Positions 17,872 through 26,424 of a stretch of 64,000 nt of DNA are shown here, piece by piece. Source of the stretch: Enterobacteriaceae bacterium 4M9 (GTDB lineage Bacteria; Pseudomonadota; Gammaproteobacteria; Enterobacterales; Enterobacteriaceae); the NCBI GenBank assembly GCA_010092695.1, contig JAADJJ010000001.1, positions 186,001-250,000 on the forward strand, given 5' to 3'. The notes under the pieces are model-generated. The model was not told the DNA's origin. It saw only the letters and a program-made list of their open reading frames with translations, and made no database searches. Position numbers and translations under genes: made by a program. Position 1 is the stretch's first letter; each line of letters starts with the position of its first letter.

Positions 17872-18300
17872 TTAGTTGTTGAGCGCGGGCTGCTCGCTGA
17901 TGGCGATACGCTGCGGCTCAATCACGTCCGGAACGTTGCGCACGAGGTCGATGTGCAGCAAACCGTTGGCGAAGCTCGCACCGGCGACTTCCATATTTTC
18001 AGCCAGCGTAAAGCTCAGGCTGAACGGCTGAATGACCAGCCCCTGATGCAGCCATTTCGGCTCGGTTTGCGGCTGCGGCGGATTGCCTTTCACGCTAAGG
18101 CGAGTGCCTTCAAGCTCAATATCCAGCTCTTCCTGACGAAAACCGGCCAGCGCAAGGGTGATGCGATAGTGGTTATCGTCGCTTTTTTCGATGTTATAGG
18201 GAGGGAAGCCCTGGGTTTCATTGGCGCTTTGCAGTGCGTTGGCCAGTTTGTCAAAACCAATCCACTGGCGCAGCAGCGGGGATAAGTCAAAGTTACGCAT
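17872..18300 (-). CDS. ibpB: small heat shock protein IbpB
   Basis: IbpB is a small heat shock chaperone that joins IbpA on aggregated proteins and hands them to DnaK and ClpB. The 142-residue product has the alpha-crystallin domain at about residues 35-125, with the usual conserved GLLHIDL near its end. ATG 18300 gives MRNFDLSPLLRQWIGFD, the E. coli start; an in-frame extension to 18372 is not needed. It follows ibpA by 115 bases in one operon, and its own ribosome-binding site lies in a hairpin. Confidence 0.97.
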   Translation of the reverse strand: MRNFDLSPLLRQWIGFDKLANALQSANETQGFPPYNIEKSDDNHYRITLALAGFRQEELDIELEGTRLSVKGNPPQPQTEPKWLHQGLVIQPFSLSFTLAENMEVAGASFANGLLHIDLVRNVPDVIEPQRIAISEQPALNN

Positions 18301-18306
18301 AGTGAT

Positions 18307-18326
18307 ACTCCTTCTTTGAAGCGAGT
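18307..18326 (-). promoter_or_regulatory. ROSE-like RNA thermometer hairpin before ibpB
   Basis: On the minus strand ACTC-G-CTTC pairs with GAAG-GAGT around an AAA loop, leaving one bulged G. The right arm contains the GGAG ribosome-binding site seven bases before the ATG. This matches the ROSE principle, in which heat opens the stem and exposes the site. Confidence 0.65.
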
Positions 18327-18415
18327 GAATACCGTCAGCACACAGGCCGACGTCTGCTCCCGTCAGCGGCAAGCAGTCGAGTGTTACAGCGCCGCACGGC
18401 GGCGACGCTCAGTAA

Positions 18416-18829
18416 TCAGTTAATGTCGATGCGACGCGGTTTCATCGTTTCCGGAATCACGCGCTCCAGTTCGATGAACAGCAGGCCATTGACCAGGCTG
18501 GCACCACGCACCTGGATGTTTTCTGCCAGCTGGAATTTGCGCTCAAAGTTGCGCTCGGCAATGCCCTGATAGAGATAAGTACGCTCTTTCTGCTCGGCCT
18601 GGCGGGCGCCTTTTACCACCAGCAGGTTATCCTGGGCAGTAATATCGAGGTCGCTTTCGGCAAATCCGGCGACGGCAATAGCAATGCGGTAGTGGTTTTC
18701 ATCCACCAGTTCAACGTTGTACGGAGGATAACCGCCGTTGCCCTGGTTCTGGTTGCTCTCAAGCAGGTTGAAAAGACGGTCAAAACCGATAGCGGTACGG
18801 TATAGCGGGGATAAGTCAAAGTTACGCAT
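18416..18829 (-). CDS. ibpA: small heat shock protein IbpA
   Basis: IbpA binds unfolding proteins during heat stress and keeps them ready for DnaK/ClpB refolding. The 137-residue protein has the alpha-crystallin domain from about residue 37 and the C-terminal IxI-type region ending KPRRIDIN. It is the first gene of ibpA-ibpB. Expression is expected from a sigma-32 promoter and is further held back by an RNA thermometer in the leader. Confidence 0.97.
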   Translation of the reverse strand: MRNFDLSPLYRTAIGFDRLFNLLESNQNQGNGGYPPYNVELVDENHYRIAIAVAGFAESDLDITAQDNLLVVKGARQAEQKERTYLYQGIAERNFERKFQLAENIQVRGASLVNGLLFIELERVIPETMKPRRIDIN

Positions 18830-18925
18830 AAGTCATAGCTCCTGAAATCAGCGAGAATGTTAACGCCCTCCATTCGGACAGGCTGTGTGGTTTGCGCTCC
18901 CATTCGGCAAGTCGCTTTATGTCCA
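18830..18925 (-). ncRNA. ROSE RNA thermometer in the ibpA leader
   Basis: The leader just before ibpA contains CTC-G-CTGA-TT-TCAG-GAG at 18839-18855: a hairpin with one bulged G that masks the AGGAG ribosome-binding site. This is the conserved ROSE element core, which melts at heat-shock temperature. The upstream limit is inferred from the likely transcription start. Confidence 0.8.
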
Positions 18926-18930
18926 CCCTC

Positions 18931-18961
18931 ATAAAATGCTACCGAATGTCCGATTTTCAAG
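18931..18961 (-). promoter_or_regulatory. candidate sigma-32 promoter of ibpA
   Basis: On the minus strand CTTGAAA (18955-18961) is followed after 15 bases by GCATTTTAT (18931-18939). The -35 is a perfect heat-shock element and the -10 is a partial match to CCCCATnT. Its position gives a leader of about 95 bases that includes the thermometer. Confidence 0.6.
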
Positions 18962-19175
18962 GCCCGGCTCGATATTTTTTTGTGGTGCCGGTCTTCTTTG
19001 CTTAGACTACAAAGCGGGAGAAGCCAGAAGGATTGGCTCTGATAGCGTAAATCAGCAGAGGATTCTGCGACCGCGGCCACAGAGCGGATTCATTGGGCTA
19101 TTCAATACGGACCGGGGTGTTTATAACCCTTAAACAGGCATCGCACAGTGCCCTATACCTAACGGAAGAGAGTAG

Positions 19176-19499
19176 ATGATGAAAGGTTATTTTCGTAGTC
19201 TCTTGCTCGCCAGCACGGTCACCGTCCTGTGCGGCTGTTCGAGCATCATGACCCATACGGGCGGCGAGCCGGGCTATTACCCGGGTACGCGCTCCAGCTA
19301 CACCATGCTCAAAGACGATAAAACCAGCTGGGGCATGAAGCCGCTGGTGGCGCTGGACATGCCGTTCTCCGCTATTCTGGATACCGTTCTGCTGCCCTGG
19401 GACGCTTTTCGCACCGATAAATCGGTCAAATCCCGCGTAAAAGACAGCGAAGAGGCCACGCTGGCGACCAACGCCGTCATTCCTCCGGTAGAACCCTGA
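19176..19499 (+). CDS. yidQ: YidQ/YceK-family lipoprotein
   Basis: YidQ is a small lipoprotein of unknown function. The 107-residue product has a signal sequence with a lipobox LCGC, so Cys21 would be lipidated, followed by the family patterns YYPGTRSS, DMPFSAILDT and LLPWDAFR. A second ATG three bases on is an equal start candidate; GGAAGAG lies just upstream. It is divergent from ibpA, and its TGA directly abuts the yidR stop on the other strand. Confidence 0.93.
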   Translation: MMKGYFRSLLLASTVTVLCGCSSIMTHTGGEPGYYPGTRSSYTMLKDDKTSWGMKPLVALDMPFSAILDTVLLPWDAFRTDKSVKSRVKDSEEATLATNAVIPPVEP

Positions 19500-20813
19500 T
19501 TAACTCGTGGTTTCCGTCATCATCAGCTGACGGAAACCCTCCACGTCCTGCATCCAGGCTATCCTTTTCCCGTCCGGGGAAAACAGCACCGCGTCTGGCG
19601 AAGGCGCAAGCGGCAGTTCGGGCGTGAGCGCAACGATGTCGCCAGTCTGCGCATTACACATCACAATACGCCTGCCCTGCACAAAACCAATAAATTCACC
19701 GGATGGATGCCAGTTAAACGCGGAATCCACGCCTGCACCGTGGGTTAACTGGCGCGGGTTACCGCCGTTAGGAGAGACCAGCCACAGCTGCGCCACACCG
19801 TTATCATCACGCATCAAAAACGCCAGGTTTTGCCCGTCAGGACTGCTGCGCACCCAGTGGCGCGGCGAGGTCGCAAGCCCCGGATAGCGCTGCGCGTGCG
19901 TAAAGGTCAGGCGGCGCTGCATCACTTCTGCGGGCGGCGCGGGCAGGGTATCCGGCGTTCCTTCCAGCGGCGCCTCGCCTGCCTGTTTCCAGGCGGCTTC
20001 GTCTTGCGGTAAATCGACGATAAACAGTTCAGGCACTTTCTCGCCCTGCTTTGATAACGTATCGCCAATAAACGCCAGCGCCCAGCGCTGACGCACGCCG
20101 TCTGGCTTCAGATAACCTTCAGTACCAACCCAGCCCTCTTCATAAGCCCGATTAATGTCGTCGCTGCCGGGCTGCGGCTGCGGCGTGGTGCGGCTCACCA
20201 GCACGCACCAGTGGCTGCCCGCATATTCACGCGGATGGTTGCCGCGTGGGTGCACCGGGCCATATGGCAGCGCAACGCCGACGTTGCGCAAATCCAGTGC
20301 CGCAGACAACGCATGCAATACGCTGTCGTTATAGGTAAAGCTCAGGCGACTGCCGTCCTGACTCCAGACGTGCACATGGCTGCCGCCGCGCAGCGCGCCG
20401 GGCGTGAACGGCGCGGTAATGTCCATTGCATCCAGATTGCTTGCCTGCCCATCCTGAACCACCACGCCGCGCCGGTGATGAAAGTCATATTGCCAGTCCG
20501 CATCCGGGTTTTCCGGGCCGTGAATAAATACATAGCGTTCAGGAAGCTTCGGATTTACGGTCACCACACCCACGTGCGCCCCGTGCTGCGCGCGGTAAAT
20601 CACCTGCACCTCGCCGGTTTCCACGTTGACGCGCTCGATGGTCTCACCGGTAAACGACGCGCCGGAAGGGCGCACGTCAAATGCCAGCCAGCGGCTGTCA
20701 GGCGTCCAGGCATTGATGTTGGTAAGCTGGTGGTTACGCGGCGCAAAAGTGAGCTGTTTCACGAGGTTCGGTCCTGAGGCAATACGTGGCAACAGAGTAA
20801 AAGATTGGCGCAA
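19500..20813 (-). CDS. yidR: YidR, DUF3748 beta-propeller-like protein
   Basis: YidR is an uncharacterised protein of the DUF3748 family, with WD40/TolB-type repeats such as WTPDSRWLAFD, SSPDGQNLAFL and FSPDGKRIAWM that suggest a beta-propeller. The 437-residue product is slightly longer than the E. coli protein because of a different N-terminus; the exact start is uncertain. No signal peptide is evident. It is convergent with yidQ with no intergenic base, as expected for the yidQ-yidR pair. Confidence 0.9.
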   Translation of the reverse strand: MRQSFTLLPRIASGPNLVKQLTFAPRNHQLTNINAWTPDSRWLAFDVRPSGASFTGETIERVNVETGEVQVIYRAQHGAHVGVVTVNPKLPERYVFIHGPENPDADWQYDFHHRRGVVVQDGQASNLDAMDITAPFTPGALRGGSHVHVWSQDGSRLSFTYNDSVLHALSAALDLRNVGVALPYGPVHPRGNHPREYAGSHWCVLVSRTTPQPQPGSDDINRAYEEGWVGTEGYLKPDGVRQRWALAFIGDTLSKQGEKVPELFIVDLPQDEAAWKQAGEAPLEGTPDTLPAPPAEVMQRRLTFTHAQRYPGLATSPRHWVRSSPDGQNLAFLMRDDNGVAQLWLVSPNGGNPRQLTHGAGVDSAFNWHPSGEFIGFVQGRRIVMCNAQTGDIVALTPELPLAPSPDAVLFSPDGKRIAWMQDVEGFRQLMMTETTS

Positions 20814-20976
20814 AAAAATCTTGTGCCATCACTGCTGTACTGCGCTTCATCTTCTGCGCCAGATATGTTCATAATCATGTATCCTGGCCAGATACCGGGC
20901 ACCAGGATTTGCCCACAGAAGCTTTCGTTCTGAAACGAGAGCGATGCCGTTACCGCTGAGATGAAAAAGGAAGAGA

Positions 20977-21327
20977 ATGCTCTGGCTCGTGATCAAATAT
21001 GCCGTTACTGCTGGCATCGTGGTACTTATTTCCGAAGTCGCAAAACGTAGCGATCGCCTGGGTGGACTTATCGCCGCATTACCTCTGGTTACCGTGATGG
21101 TTCTCGTATGGATGAAAGCCGAAGGCCTCAGCCAGCAAAAAATTGCCAATCATGCCTGGTTTACCTTCTGGTATGTTGTACCGACGCTGCCCATGTTTTT
21201 ACTCTTTCCCGTGCTTTATCAGCGATTTGGATTCTGGATGACGCTTGCGGGGTGCTGCCTGATAACCGTCATCATTTTTCTGCTGTGGGCGGGAGTGCTG
21301 CGTCGGTTTGGTATCGAGTTGATGTAA
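20977..21327 (+). CDS. DUF3147-family inner membrane protein
   Basis: The 116-residue protein has four hydrophobic segments at about residues 3-22, 32-52, 64-86 and 90-112, and resembles DUF3147 membrane proteins of unknown function. An AGGAAGAG ribosome-binding site precedes the ATG. It stands alone between yidR and the FAD oxidoreductase, in the interval where E. coli has the dgo galactonate genes. No function can be assigned. Confidence 0.8.
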   Translation: MLWLVIKYAVTAGIVVLISEVAKRSDRLGGLIAALPLVTVMVLVWMKAEGLSQQKIANHAWFTFWYVVPTLPMFLLFPVLYQRFGFWMTLAGCCLITVIIFLLWAGVLRRFGIELM

Positions 21328-21646
21328 CGACACTGGCCCACTCTGGGCCAGGAATACCCACTCGGCGCGCGTTGTCAGGAGAAAGCCACTGATTCATTGC
21401 GTTATGCCTTTCCTTTTCATACATCCATGGATAAACCACACAACACAGCCCCCACTCAAGCCTGGATGAACCTTAGCGTCCTTACTGGCAACCTGTAGCG
21501 CAGACCAAATAAGCTATCAATCACTGTCACAGCGCTGCCCCAGCCACCTTAACATTCCATCTGAGTGAGCATTACATCGCCTTACCAACGTGCTATCTTG
21601 CGCTGAAATAGCAGGCTATCTGCGGGTAAATTAAGGACAATTCCCC
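21328..21646. other. intergenic region before the FAD oxidoreductase
   Basis: This 319-base gap contains one hairpin (21334-21350, TGGCCCA-CTC-TGGGCCA) just after the DUF3147 stop, without a T-run. The remainder presumably includes the promoter of the next gene. No short gene or repeat was convincing. Confidence 0.4.
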
Positions 21647-22705
21647 ATGCAACATTACGATCTTGCCATTATCGGGCTTGGCCCGGCCGGAGCCACGCTG
21701 GCACGCCTGATTGCCCCGCACCTGAAGGTGATTGCGCTGGATAAAAAACAGTCGTGCGGCAGTGACGGGTTTCAGAAGCCCTGCGGCGGCCTGCTGGCAC
21801 CGGACGCGCAGCGCGCGTTCATCCGCTTTGGGCTGAACCTGCCGGTCAGCGTTATTGCCAACCCACAGATTTTCAGCGTGAAAACCTACGACCTGCCCAC
21901 CCGCACCGTGCGCAACTACCAGCGCAGCTATATCAACATCAATCGCCACGCCTTTGACCTGTGGCTGAAGACCCTGATTCCTGCCCATGTTGACGTGCGC
22001 CACGACACGCTGTGTCGCAAAGTGGAGCCGCACAACGGCGGCTGGCGCGTGCACTTTAGCGAAAACGGCGAGGATCACAGCATTAGCGCGCGTTATCTGG
22101 TCGGTGCCGAAGGCGCTAATTCGCTGGTGCGGCGCACGCTGTATCCAGGGCATAAAATCCGTACCTACCAGGCGATTCAGCAGTGGTTTCACGAGCAACA
22201 TCCGGTGCCGTTTTATTCCTGCCTGTTCGATAACGACGTAACGGACTGCTACTCATGGAGCATCAGTAAGGACGGTTACTTCATTTTTGGCGGTGCGTTT
22301 CCGATGAAAACCGGGCGTGAGCGCTATCAGGTGCTGAAGGAAAAAATGGCGACACATGAGTTCGTGTTTGGTGAACCGGTGAAAAGCGAGAAGTGCCTGG
22401 TGCTGTTTCCGCAGAAATGGCGGGATTTTGTCTGCGGTCGGGATAACGCATTTTTAATTGGCGAAGCCGCCGGGTTCATCAGCGCCAGTTCGCTGGAGGG
22501 CATCAGCTACGCGCTCGACAGCGCGGACGTACTGAGCCAGATACTCAACCTGGGGCTGGCTAACCCTAACCGCGTTTATGATAAAAAAACGCAGCCGCTG
22601 CGCATGAAGCTGATGGGGAAAATTGTTAAATCCCGCCTGCTCACGTCGCCGTGGCTGCGTAGCGCCATTATGAAGAGCAAAATGGCGCACATTGCGCAAC
22701 GCTAA
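21647..22705 (+). CDS. FAD-dependent oxidoreductase, geranylgeranyl-reductase-like
   Basis: The 352-residue protein has an N-terminal Rossmann motif GLGPAGATLARL at residues 10-21, a PCGGLL segment typical of the geranylgeranyl reductase/halogenase-like group, and the second FAD motif FLIGEAAGFISASSLEGISYAL near 270. Its substrate is unknown. AAGGA lies nine bases before the ATG. Its stop overlaps the folD2 stop on the opposite strand by a few bases. Homologues next to fhs/folD would suggest a role in one-carbon or redox metabolism, but that is inference. Confidence 0.85.
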   Translation: MQHYDLAIIGLGPAGATLARLIAPHLKVIALDKKQSCGSDGFQKPCGGLLAPDAQRAFIRFGLNLPVSVIANPQIFSVKTYDLPTRTVRNYQRSYININRHAFDLWLKTLIPAHVDVRHDTLCRKVEPHNGGWRVHFSENGEDHSISARYLVGAEGANSLVRRTLYPGHKIRTYQAIQQWFHEQHPVPFYSCLFDNDVTDCYSWSISKDGYFIFGGAFPMKTGRERYQVLKEKMATHEFVFGEPVKSEKCLVLFPQKWRDFVCGRDNAFLIGEAAGFISASSLEGISYALDSADVLSQILNLGLANPNRVYDKKTQPLRMKLMGKIVKSRLLTSPWLRSAIMKSKMAHIAQR

Positions 22706-23538
22706 AGGCCGCGATGGCCCGCTTTGACGCAGTTTTGCATCAACATGGCGATGGTCATTGGCCCCACGCCGCCCGGCACGGGCGTAATTGCGCTCGCCAC
22801 GTCTTTGACGCTGTCAAAATCGACATCACCGCACAGTTTATTGTCTGGCGTGCGGTGAATACCGACATCAATCACCACCGCGCCCGGTTTCACAAAGTCG
22901 GCGTTAATCAGGCGCGGGATCCCCACGGCCACCACCAGAATATCCGCACGGCGACACACGTCAGCCAGGTTGCGGGTGCGGGAATGGCACTGCGTGACGG
23001 TGCCGTGCTCCTGCAACAGCAGCTGCGCCACTGGCTTGCCGACAATATTGCTGCGCCCGACCACCACACACTCTTTACCGTTGATCTCAATATCGTTACT
23101 TTTCAACAGTTCAACAATGCCTGCTGGTGTGCAGGGCAGCAGGCAGTCGTCGCCAAGCATCATGCGGCCCACATTAACCGGATGGAAACCATCCACGTCT
23201 TTGGCCGGGTCGATAGCGCGAATCACTTCACCTTCATCAATGCCATACGACAAAGGCAACTGCACCAGAATGCCGTCCACATCCTTGCGGCTGTTGAGGG
23301 TGTGAATGGTATCCAGCAGGCTACCGCTGGTGGTTTCGCCGTCGAGGTGGATATGCAGCGAGCGGATGCCTACAGCTTCACAGGCTTTATGCTTGTTGCG
23401 GATATACACCGTAGAAGCCGGATCGTCGCCAACCTGCACCACCGCAAGAGTTATCAGGCGCTTTTGCTGCGCTACGGCGCTTTTGAGCGTCTTCATGATG
23501 CTCGTGGAGAGCGCCTTACCGTCAATAATTTTTGTCAT
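22702..23538 (-). CDS. second FolD: methylene-THF dehydrogenase/cyclohydrolase
   Basis: FolD-type enzymes interconvert 5,10-methylene-THF, methenyl-THF and 10-formyl-THF with NAD(P). The 278-residue protein shows YIRNKHKACE with the catalytic Lys, DGILVQLPL, KDVDGFHPVNVG and the PVPGGVGPMT signature near the C-terminus. It differs clearly from the housekeeping E. coli FolD, so it is probably an extra paralogue. It lies 18 bases downstream of fhs on the same strand, forming a two-gene operon that covers formate to methylene-THF. Confidence 0.94.
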   Translation of the reverse strand: MTKIIDGKALSTSIMKTLKSAVAQQKRLITLAVVQVGDDPASTVYIRNKHKACEAVGIRSLHIHLDGETTSGSLLDTIHTLNSRKDVDGILVQLPLSYGIDEGEVIRAIDPAKDVDGFHPVNVGRMMLGDDCLLPCTPAGIVELLKSNDIEINGKECVVVGRSNIVGKPVAQLLLQEHGTVTQCHSRTRNLADVCRRADILVVAVGIPRLINADFVKPGAVVIDVGIHRTPDNKLCGDVDFDSVKDVASAITPVPGGVGPMTIAMLMQNCVKAGHRGL

Positions 23539-23556
23539 TGCGCGTCCCTGTATGGA

Positions 23557-25227
23557 TTAAAACAGCCCGCTGATAATGCCGTTGTTGTCGATATCAATCC
23601 CCAGCGCGGCGGGGGTTTTCGGTAAGCCTGGCATCGTCATGATGTCGCCTGCCAGCGCAACCACAAAGCCCGCGCCTGCCGCGACGTAAGCATCGCGAAT
23701 GTGAATGGTAAAACCGTCTGGCCGCCCCAGTTTGATTGGGTCATCAGACAGCGAATACTGGGTTTTAGCAATACACACCGGGAAGGACGACATGCCAACA
23801 TCGCTGATTTTCTTGAGCGCCTTTTGTGCCGCCGGACCAAACGTCACGCCGTCTGCACCGTAGATTTCCCGCGCAATGGTGGCAATTTTCTCTTCAAGTG
23901 CCATGGCGTCCGGGTACAGCGGGCGAAAGTCAGACGGGCGACTTTCCAGCGTGTTCAGCACGCTTTGCGCCAGCGCAATGCCACCTTCACCGCCCTTCTC
24001 CCACACTTCGGTCAGCACAAAATTGCAGCCGCGCGCACAGCAGTAGTCGCCGATAAAGGCGTGCTCGGCGGCGGTATCGGTGATAAACGCGTTCAGCGTC
24101 ACCACCACCGGCACGCCAAATTTTTGCAGGTTCTCAATATGCTTGCCGAGGTTGACGATGCCACGCTCAAGCGCCGCCAGGTTTTCTGCCGCCAGCTCGC
24201 TTTTTACCACGCCGCCGTTGTATTTCAGGGCGCGCACGGTCGCTACCAGCACCACGGCATCGGGCTTCAGGCCACTCTTGCGGCATTTGATATCAAAGAA
24301 TTTTTCCGCGCCGAGGTCGGCACCAAAGCCGGCTTCGGTCACCACTATGTCGGCAAGCTTTAACGCCAGCCTTGTTGCGCGCACGCTGTTGCAGCCGTGG
24401 GCGATGTTGGCAAACGGACCGCCGTGCACGATGGCTGGGCTGTTCTCCAGCGTCTGTACCAGGTTTGGTTTAATCGCATCTTTAAGCAGCACCGCCAGCG
24501 CGCCGGTAGCGCCTAAATCTGCGGTGGTAACCGGGCGCCCATCGTAGCGCCAGGCGACTATCATGTTGCCCAGCATACGCTTGAGGTCGGCAAGGTCAGC
24601 GGCCAGACACAGAATCGCCATAATTTCAGAGGCAACCGAGATAACAAAGTGGTCTTCGCGCACCACGCCGTCGGCCTTGCCGCCAAGCCCAACCACGATA
24701 TTGCGCAGCGCCCGGTCGTTCATGTCCATGCAGCGCTTGATAACTATCTGTTTGCTGTCGATGCCCAGCGCATTGCCCTGGTGAAGATGGTTATCCAGCA
24801 GCGCCGCCAGCAGGTTGTTGGCTGAGGTGATGGCGTGAAAATCGCCGGTAAAGTGCAGGTTCAGGTCTTCCATCGGCACGACCTGCGCATAACCGCCGCC
24901 GCTGGCCCCACCTTTAATGCCAAAGCACGGCCCCAGGGACGGCTCACGCAGCGCCACCGTGGCTTTTTTGCCCAGGCGGCTCAGCGCCTGGCCGAGGCCG
25001 ACCGTCACCGTGGTTTTGCCTTCGCCCGCAGGCGTTGGGTTAATCGCCGTCACCAGCACCAGCTTGCCCTGCGGCGCGTTTTCCAGTTTGTCCCACAGCG
25101 CATCGCTCAGTTTGGCTTTATATCTGCCATAAAGCTCTAAATCGTCTTCCGGGATATCCAGCGCGCGCGCAACCTCTGCAATGGGTTGCATCCGGCATTC
25201 TCTGGCTATCTCAATATCTGTTTTCAT
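23557..25227 (-). CDS. fhs: formate-tetrahydrofolate ligase
   Basis: Fhs makes 10-formyl-THF from formate, THF and ATP. The 556-residue product is at family length and has the P-loop-like PTPAGEGKTTVTVGL near residue 55, REPSLGPCFGIKGGA, and KFFDIKCR. E. coli K-12 lacks this enzyme, so it is accessory here. ATG 25227 was chosen because GGGAG lies upstream and it gives MKTDIEIAREC; a longer frame to 25284 is not supported. With the downstream folD2 it would let the cell assimilate formate into serine and purine synthesis. Confidence 0.96.
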   Translation of the reverse strand: MKTDIEIARECRMQPIAEVARALDIPEDDLELYGRYKAKLSDALWDKLENAPQGKLVLVTAINPTPAGEGKTTVTVGLGQALSRLGKKATVALREPSLGPCFGIKGGASGGGYAQVVPMEDLNLHFTGDFHAITSANNLLAALLDNHLHQGNALGIDSKQIVIKRCMDMNDRALRNIVVGLGGKADGVVREDHFVISVASEIMAILCLAADLADLKRMLGNMIVAWRYDGRPVTTADLGATGALAVLLKDAIKPNLVQTLENSPAIVHGGPFANIAHGCNSVRATRLALKLADIVVTEAGFGADLGAEKFFDIKCRKSGLKPDAVVLVATVRALKYNGGVVKSELAAENLAALERGIVNLGKHIENLQKFGVPVVVTLNAFITDTAAEHAFIGDYCCARGCNFVLTEVWEKGGEGGIALAQSVLNTLESRPSDFRPLYPDAMALEEKIATIAREIYGADGVTFGPAAQKALKKISDVGMSSFPVCIAKTQYSLSDDPIKLGRPDGFTIHIRDAYVAAGAGFVVALAGDIMTMPGLPKTPAALGIDIDNNGIISGLF

Positions 25228-25310
25228 TTTTGTCTCCCTGACAGAGGGTGAATGGCGGGGTTTAACATGAATAACAGCACGCATTTGCGCGTCTTACGGT
25301 CATTTCGCAT

Positions 25311-25322
25311 TAAATCGATTTA
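25311..25322. promoter_or_regulatory. palindrome upstream of fhs, possible operator
   Basis: TAAATCGATTTA is a perfect 12-base palindrome flanked by GCA and TGC, 84 bases before the fhs start. It could bind a dimeric regulator; no known consensus was recognised. Confidence 0.25.
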
Positions 25323-25401
25323 TGCATTGGATGCAAGTAAATTCTTTTATTTTTGGTGACCGATTCGATTAAGCACAGGCGAGATGTGAGGCAAGGAGGC
25401 A

Positions 25402-25433
25402 CACCGGCCAGGGGCCTGACCGGTGGGATTTTT
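25402..25433 (+). terminator. hairpin with plus-strand T-run between fhs and yidA
   Basis: CACCGGCCAGG and CCTGACCGGTG pair over 11 bp with one G-U, around a two-base loop, and are followed on the plus strand by GGATTTTT. Both flanking genes are on the minus strand, so the T-run faces the wrong way for yidA. The hairpin may still end yidA transcripts weakly or stop antisense transcription. Confidence 0.5.
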
Positions 25434-25441
25434 AGCGCGAA

Positions 25442-26254
25442 TTACTGTAGCGCAAAACGCTCAATGGCGTGCGCAACGCCATCTTCAAGATTGGTGCGAG
25501 TGATGTAATCAGCCGCCTCTTTGACCGAGTCAATGGCGTTACCCATTGCCACGCCGATGCCTGCGTACTCGATCATGGCCGTGTCGTTTTCCTGGTCGCC
25601 CACCGCCATCACCTCTTCGCGGCGAATACCAAGCGACTCTGCCAGCGAGCGCACGCCGGTGCCTTTATCCACGCGCTTGTCGAGAATTTCAAGGAAGTAC
25701 GGTGCGCTCTTGAGCAGGGTATAACGCGCTTTGACCTCCTGCGGAATGCGGGCAATGGCCGCATCCAGCACCGCTGGCTCATCAATCAACATTACTTTTA
25801 GTAATGCGATATCTTTGGGCATATTTTCTGCTTCGCAGAACACCAGTGGAATGGTGGCAACGTAGGATTCATGTACGGTGTAGTAGCTGATGTCGCGGTT
25901 CGCGGTGTACAGCGTGTGCCTGTCGAGCGCGTGGAAATGAGAACCGACCTCGCGAGACATCTGCTCCAGGTAGCGGTAATCGTCATAGCTCAGGGTCGTT
26001 TGCGCAACAGTGCTGCCATCACCGGCTTTCTGCACCAGCGCGCCGTTGTAGGTAATACAGAAATCACCCTCCTGATCCATCTCCAGCGTCTGAAGATAAC
26101 GATGCACACCGGCGTAAGGGCGGCCAGTGGTCAGCACCACTTTAATACCGCGGGCGCGGGCTTCGGCAATCGCGGCTTTTACTGCCGGAGAAATGGTGTG
26201 ATCCGGCAGCAGCAACGTACCGTCCATATCGAGTGCTATCAGCTTTATTGTCAT
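25442..26254 (-). CDS. yidA: HAD-family sugar phosphatase YidA
   Basis: YidA is a Cof-type HAD phosphatase active on sugar phosphates such as erythrose-4-phosphate. The 270-residue protein has motif I DMDGTLL at residues 9-15, motif II TTGRP near 42, and motif IV GDQENDTAMIEYAG near 217, with the C2B cap between. It keeps its E. coli place beside yidB and gyrB. Confidence 0.96.
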   Translation of the reverse strand: MTIKLIALDMDGTLLLPDHTISPAVKAAIAEARARGIKVVLTTGRPYAGVHRYLQTLEMDQEGDFCITYNGALVQKAGDGSTVAQTTLSYDDYRYLEQMSREVGSHFHALDRHTLYTANRDISYYTVHESYVATIPLVFCEAENMPKDIALLKVMLIDEPAVLDAAIARIPQEVKARYTLLKSAPYFLEILDKRVDKGTGVRSLAESLGIRREEVMAVGDQENDTAMIEYAGIGVAMGNAIDSVKEAADYITRTNLEDGVAHAIERFALQ

Positions 26255-26385
26255 AGGATTTTCTGTCTTTGAGAGAGTGAGTGGAGGTAAGAGATGCTCA
26301 CCATCTTAGCGTGATTGTGGTCACAAAAACAGCGATGCAGGTCAGGGTATTGCAGGATGGGCTGTGAATAAGGCGAGACTAAAAA

Positions 26386-26416
26386 GACAAAACCACCGGC
26401 GCGATGCCGGTGGTTT
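26386..26416 (-). terminator. intrinsic terminator of yidB
   Basis: On the minus strand AAACCACCGGC-ATCGC-GCCGGTGGTTT forms an 11-bp stem followed by TGTCTTTTTA, nine bases after the yidB stop. Confidence 0.88.
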
Positions 26417-26424
26417 ACAGGCTA

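Noticed and set aside
25279..25292. ACGCATTTGCGCGT near fhs as a PurR operator
   Set aside because: It has PurR-like half sites but lacks the central four bases, so the half-site spacing is wrong.
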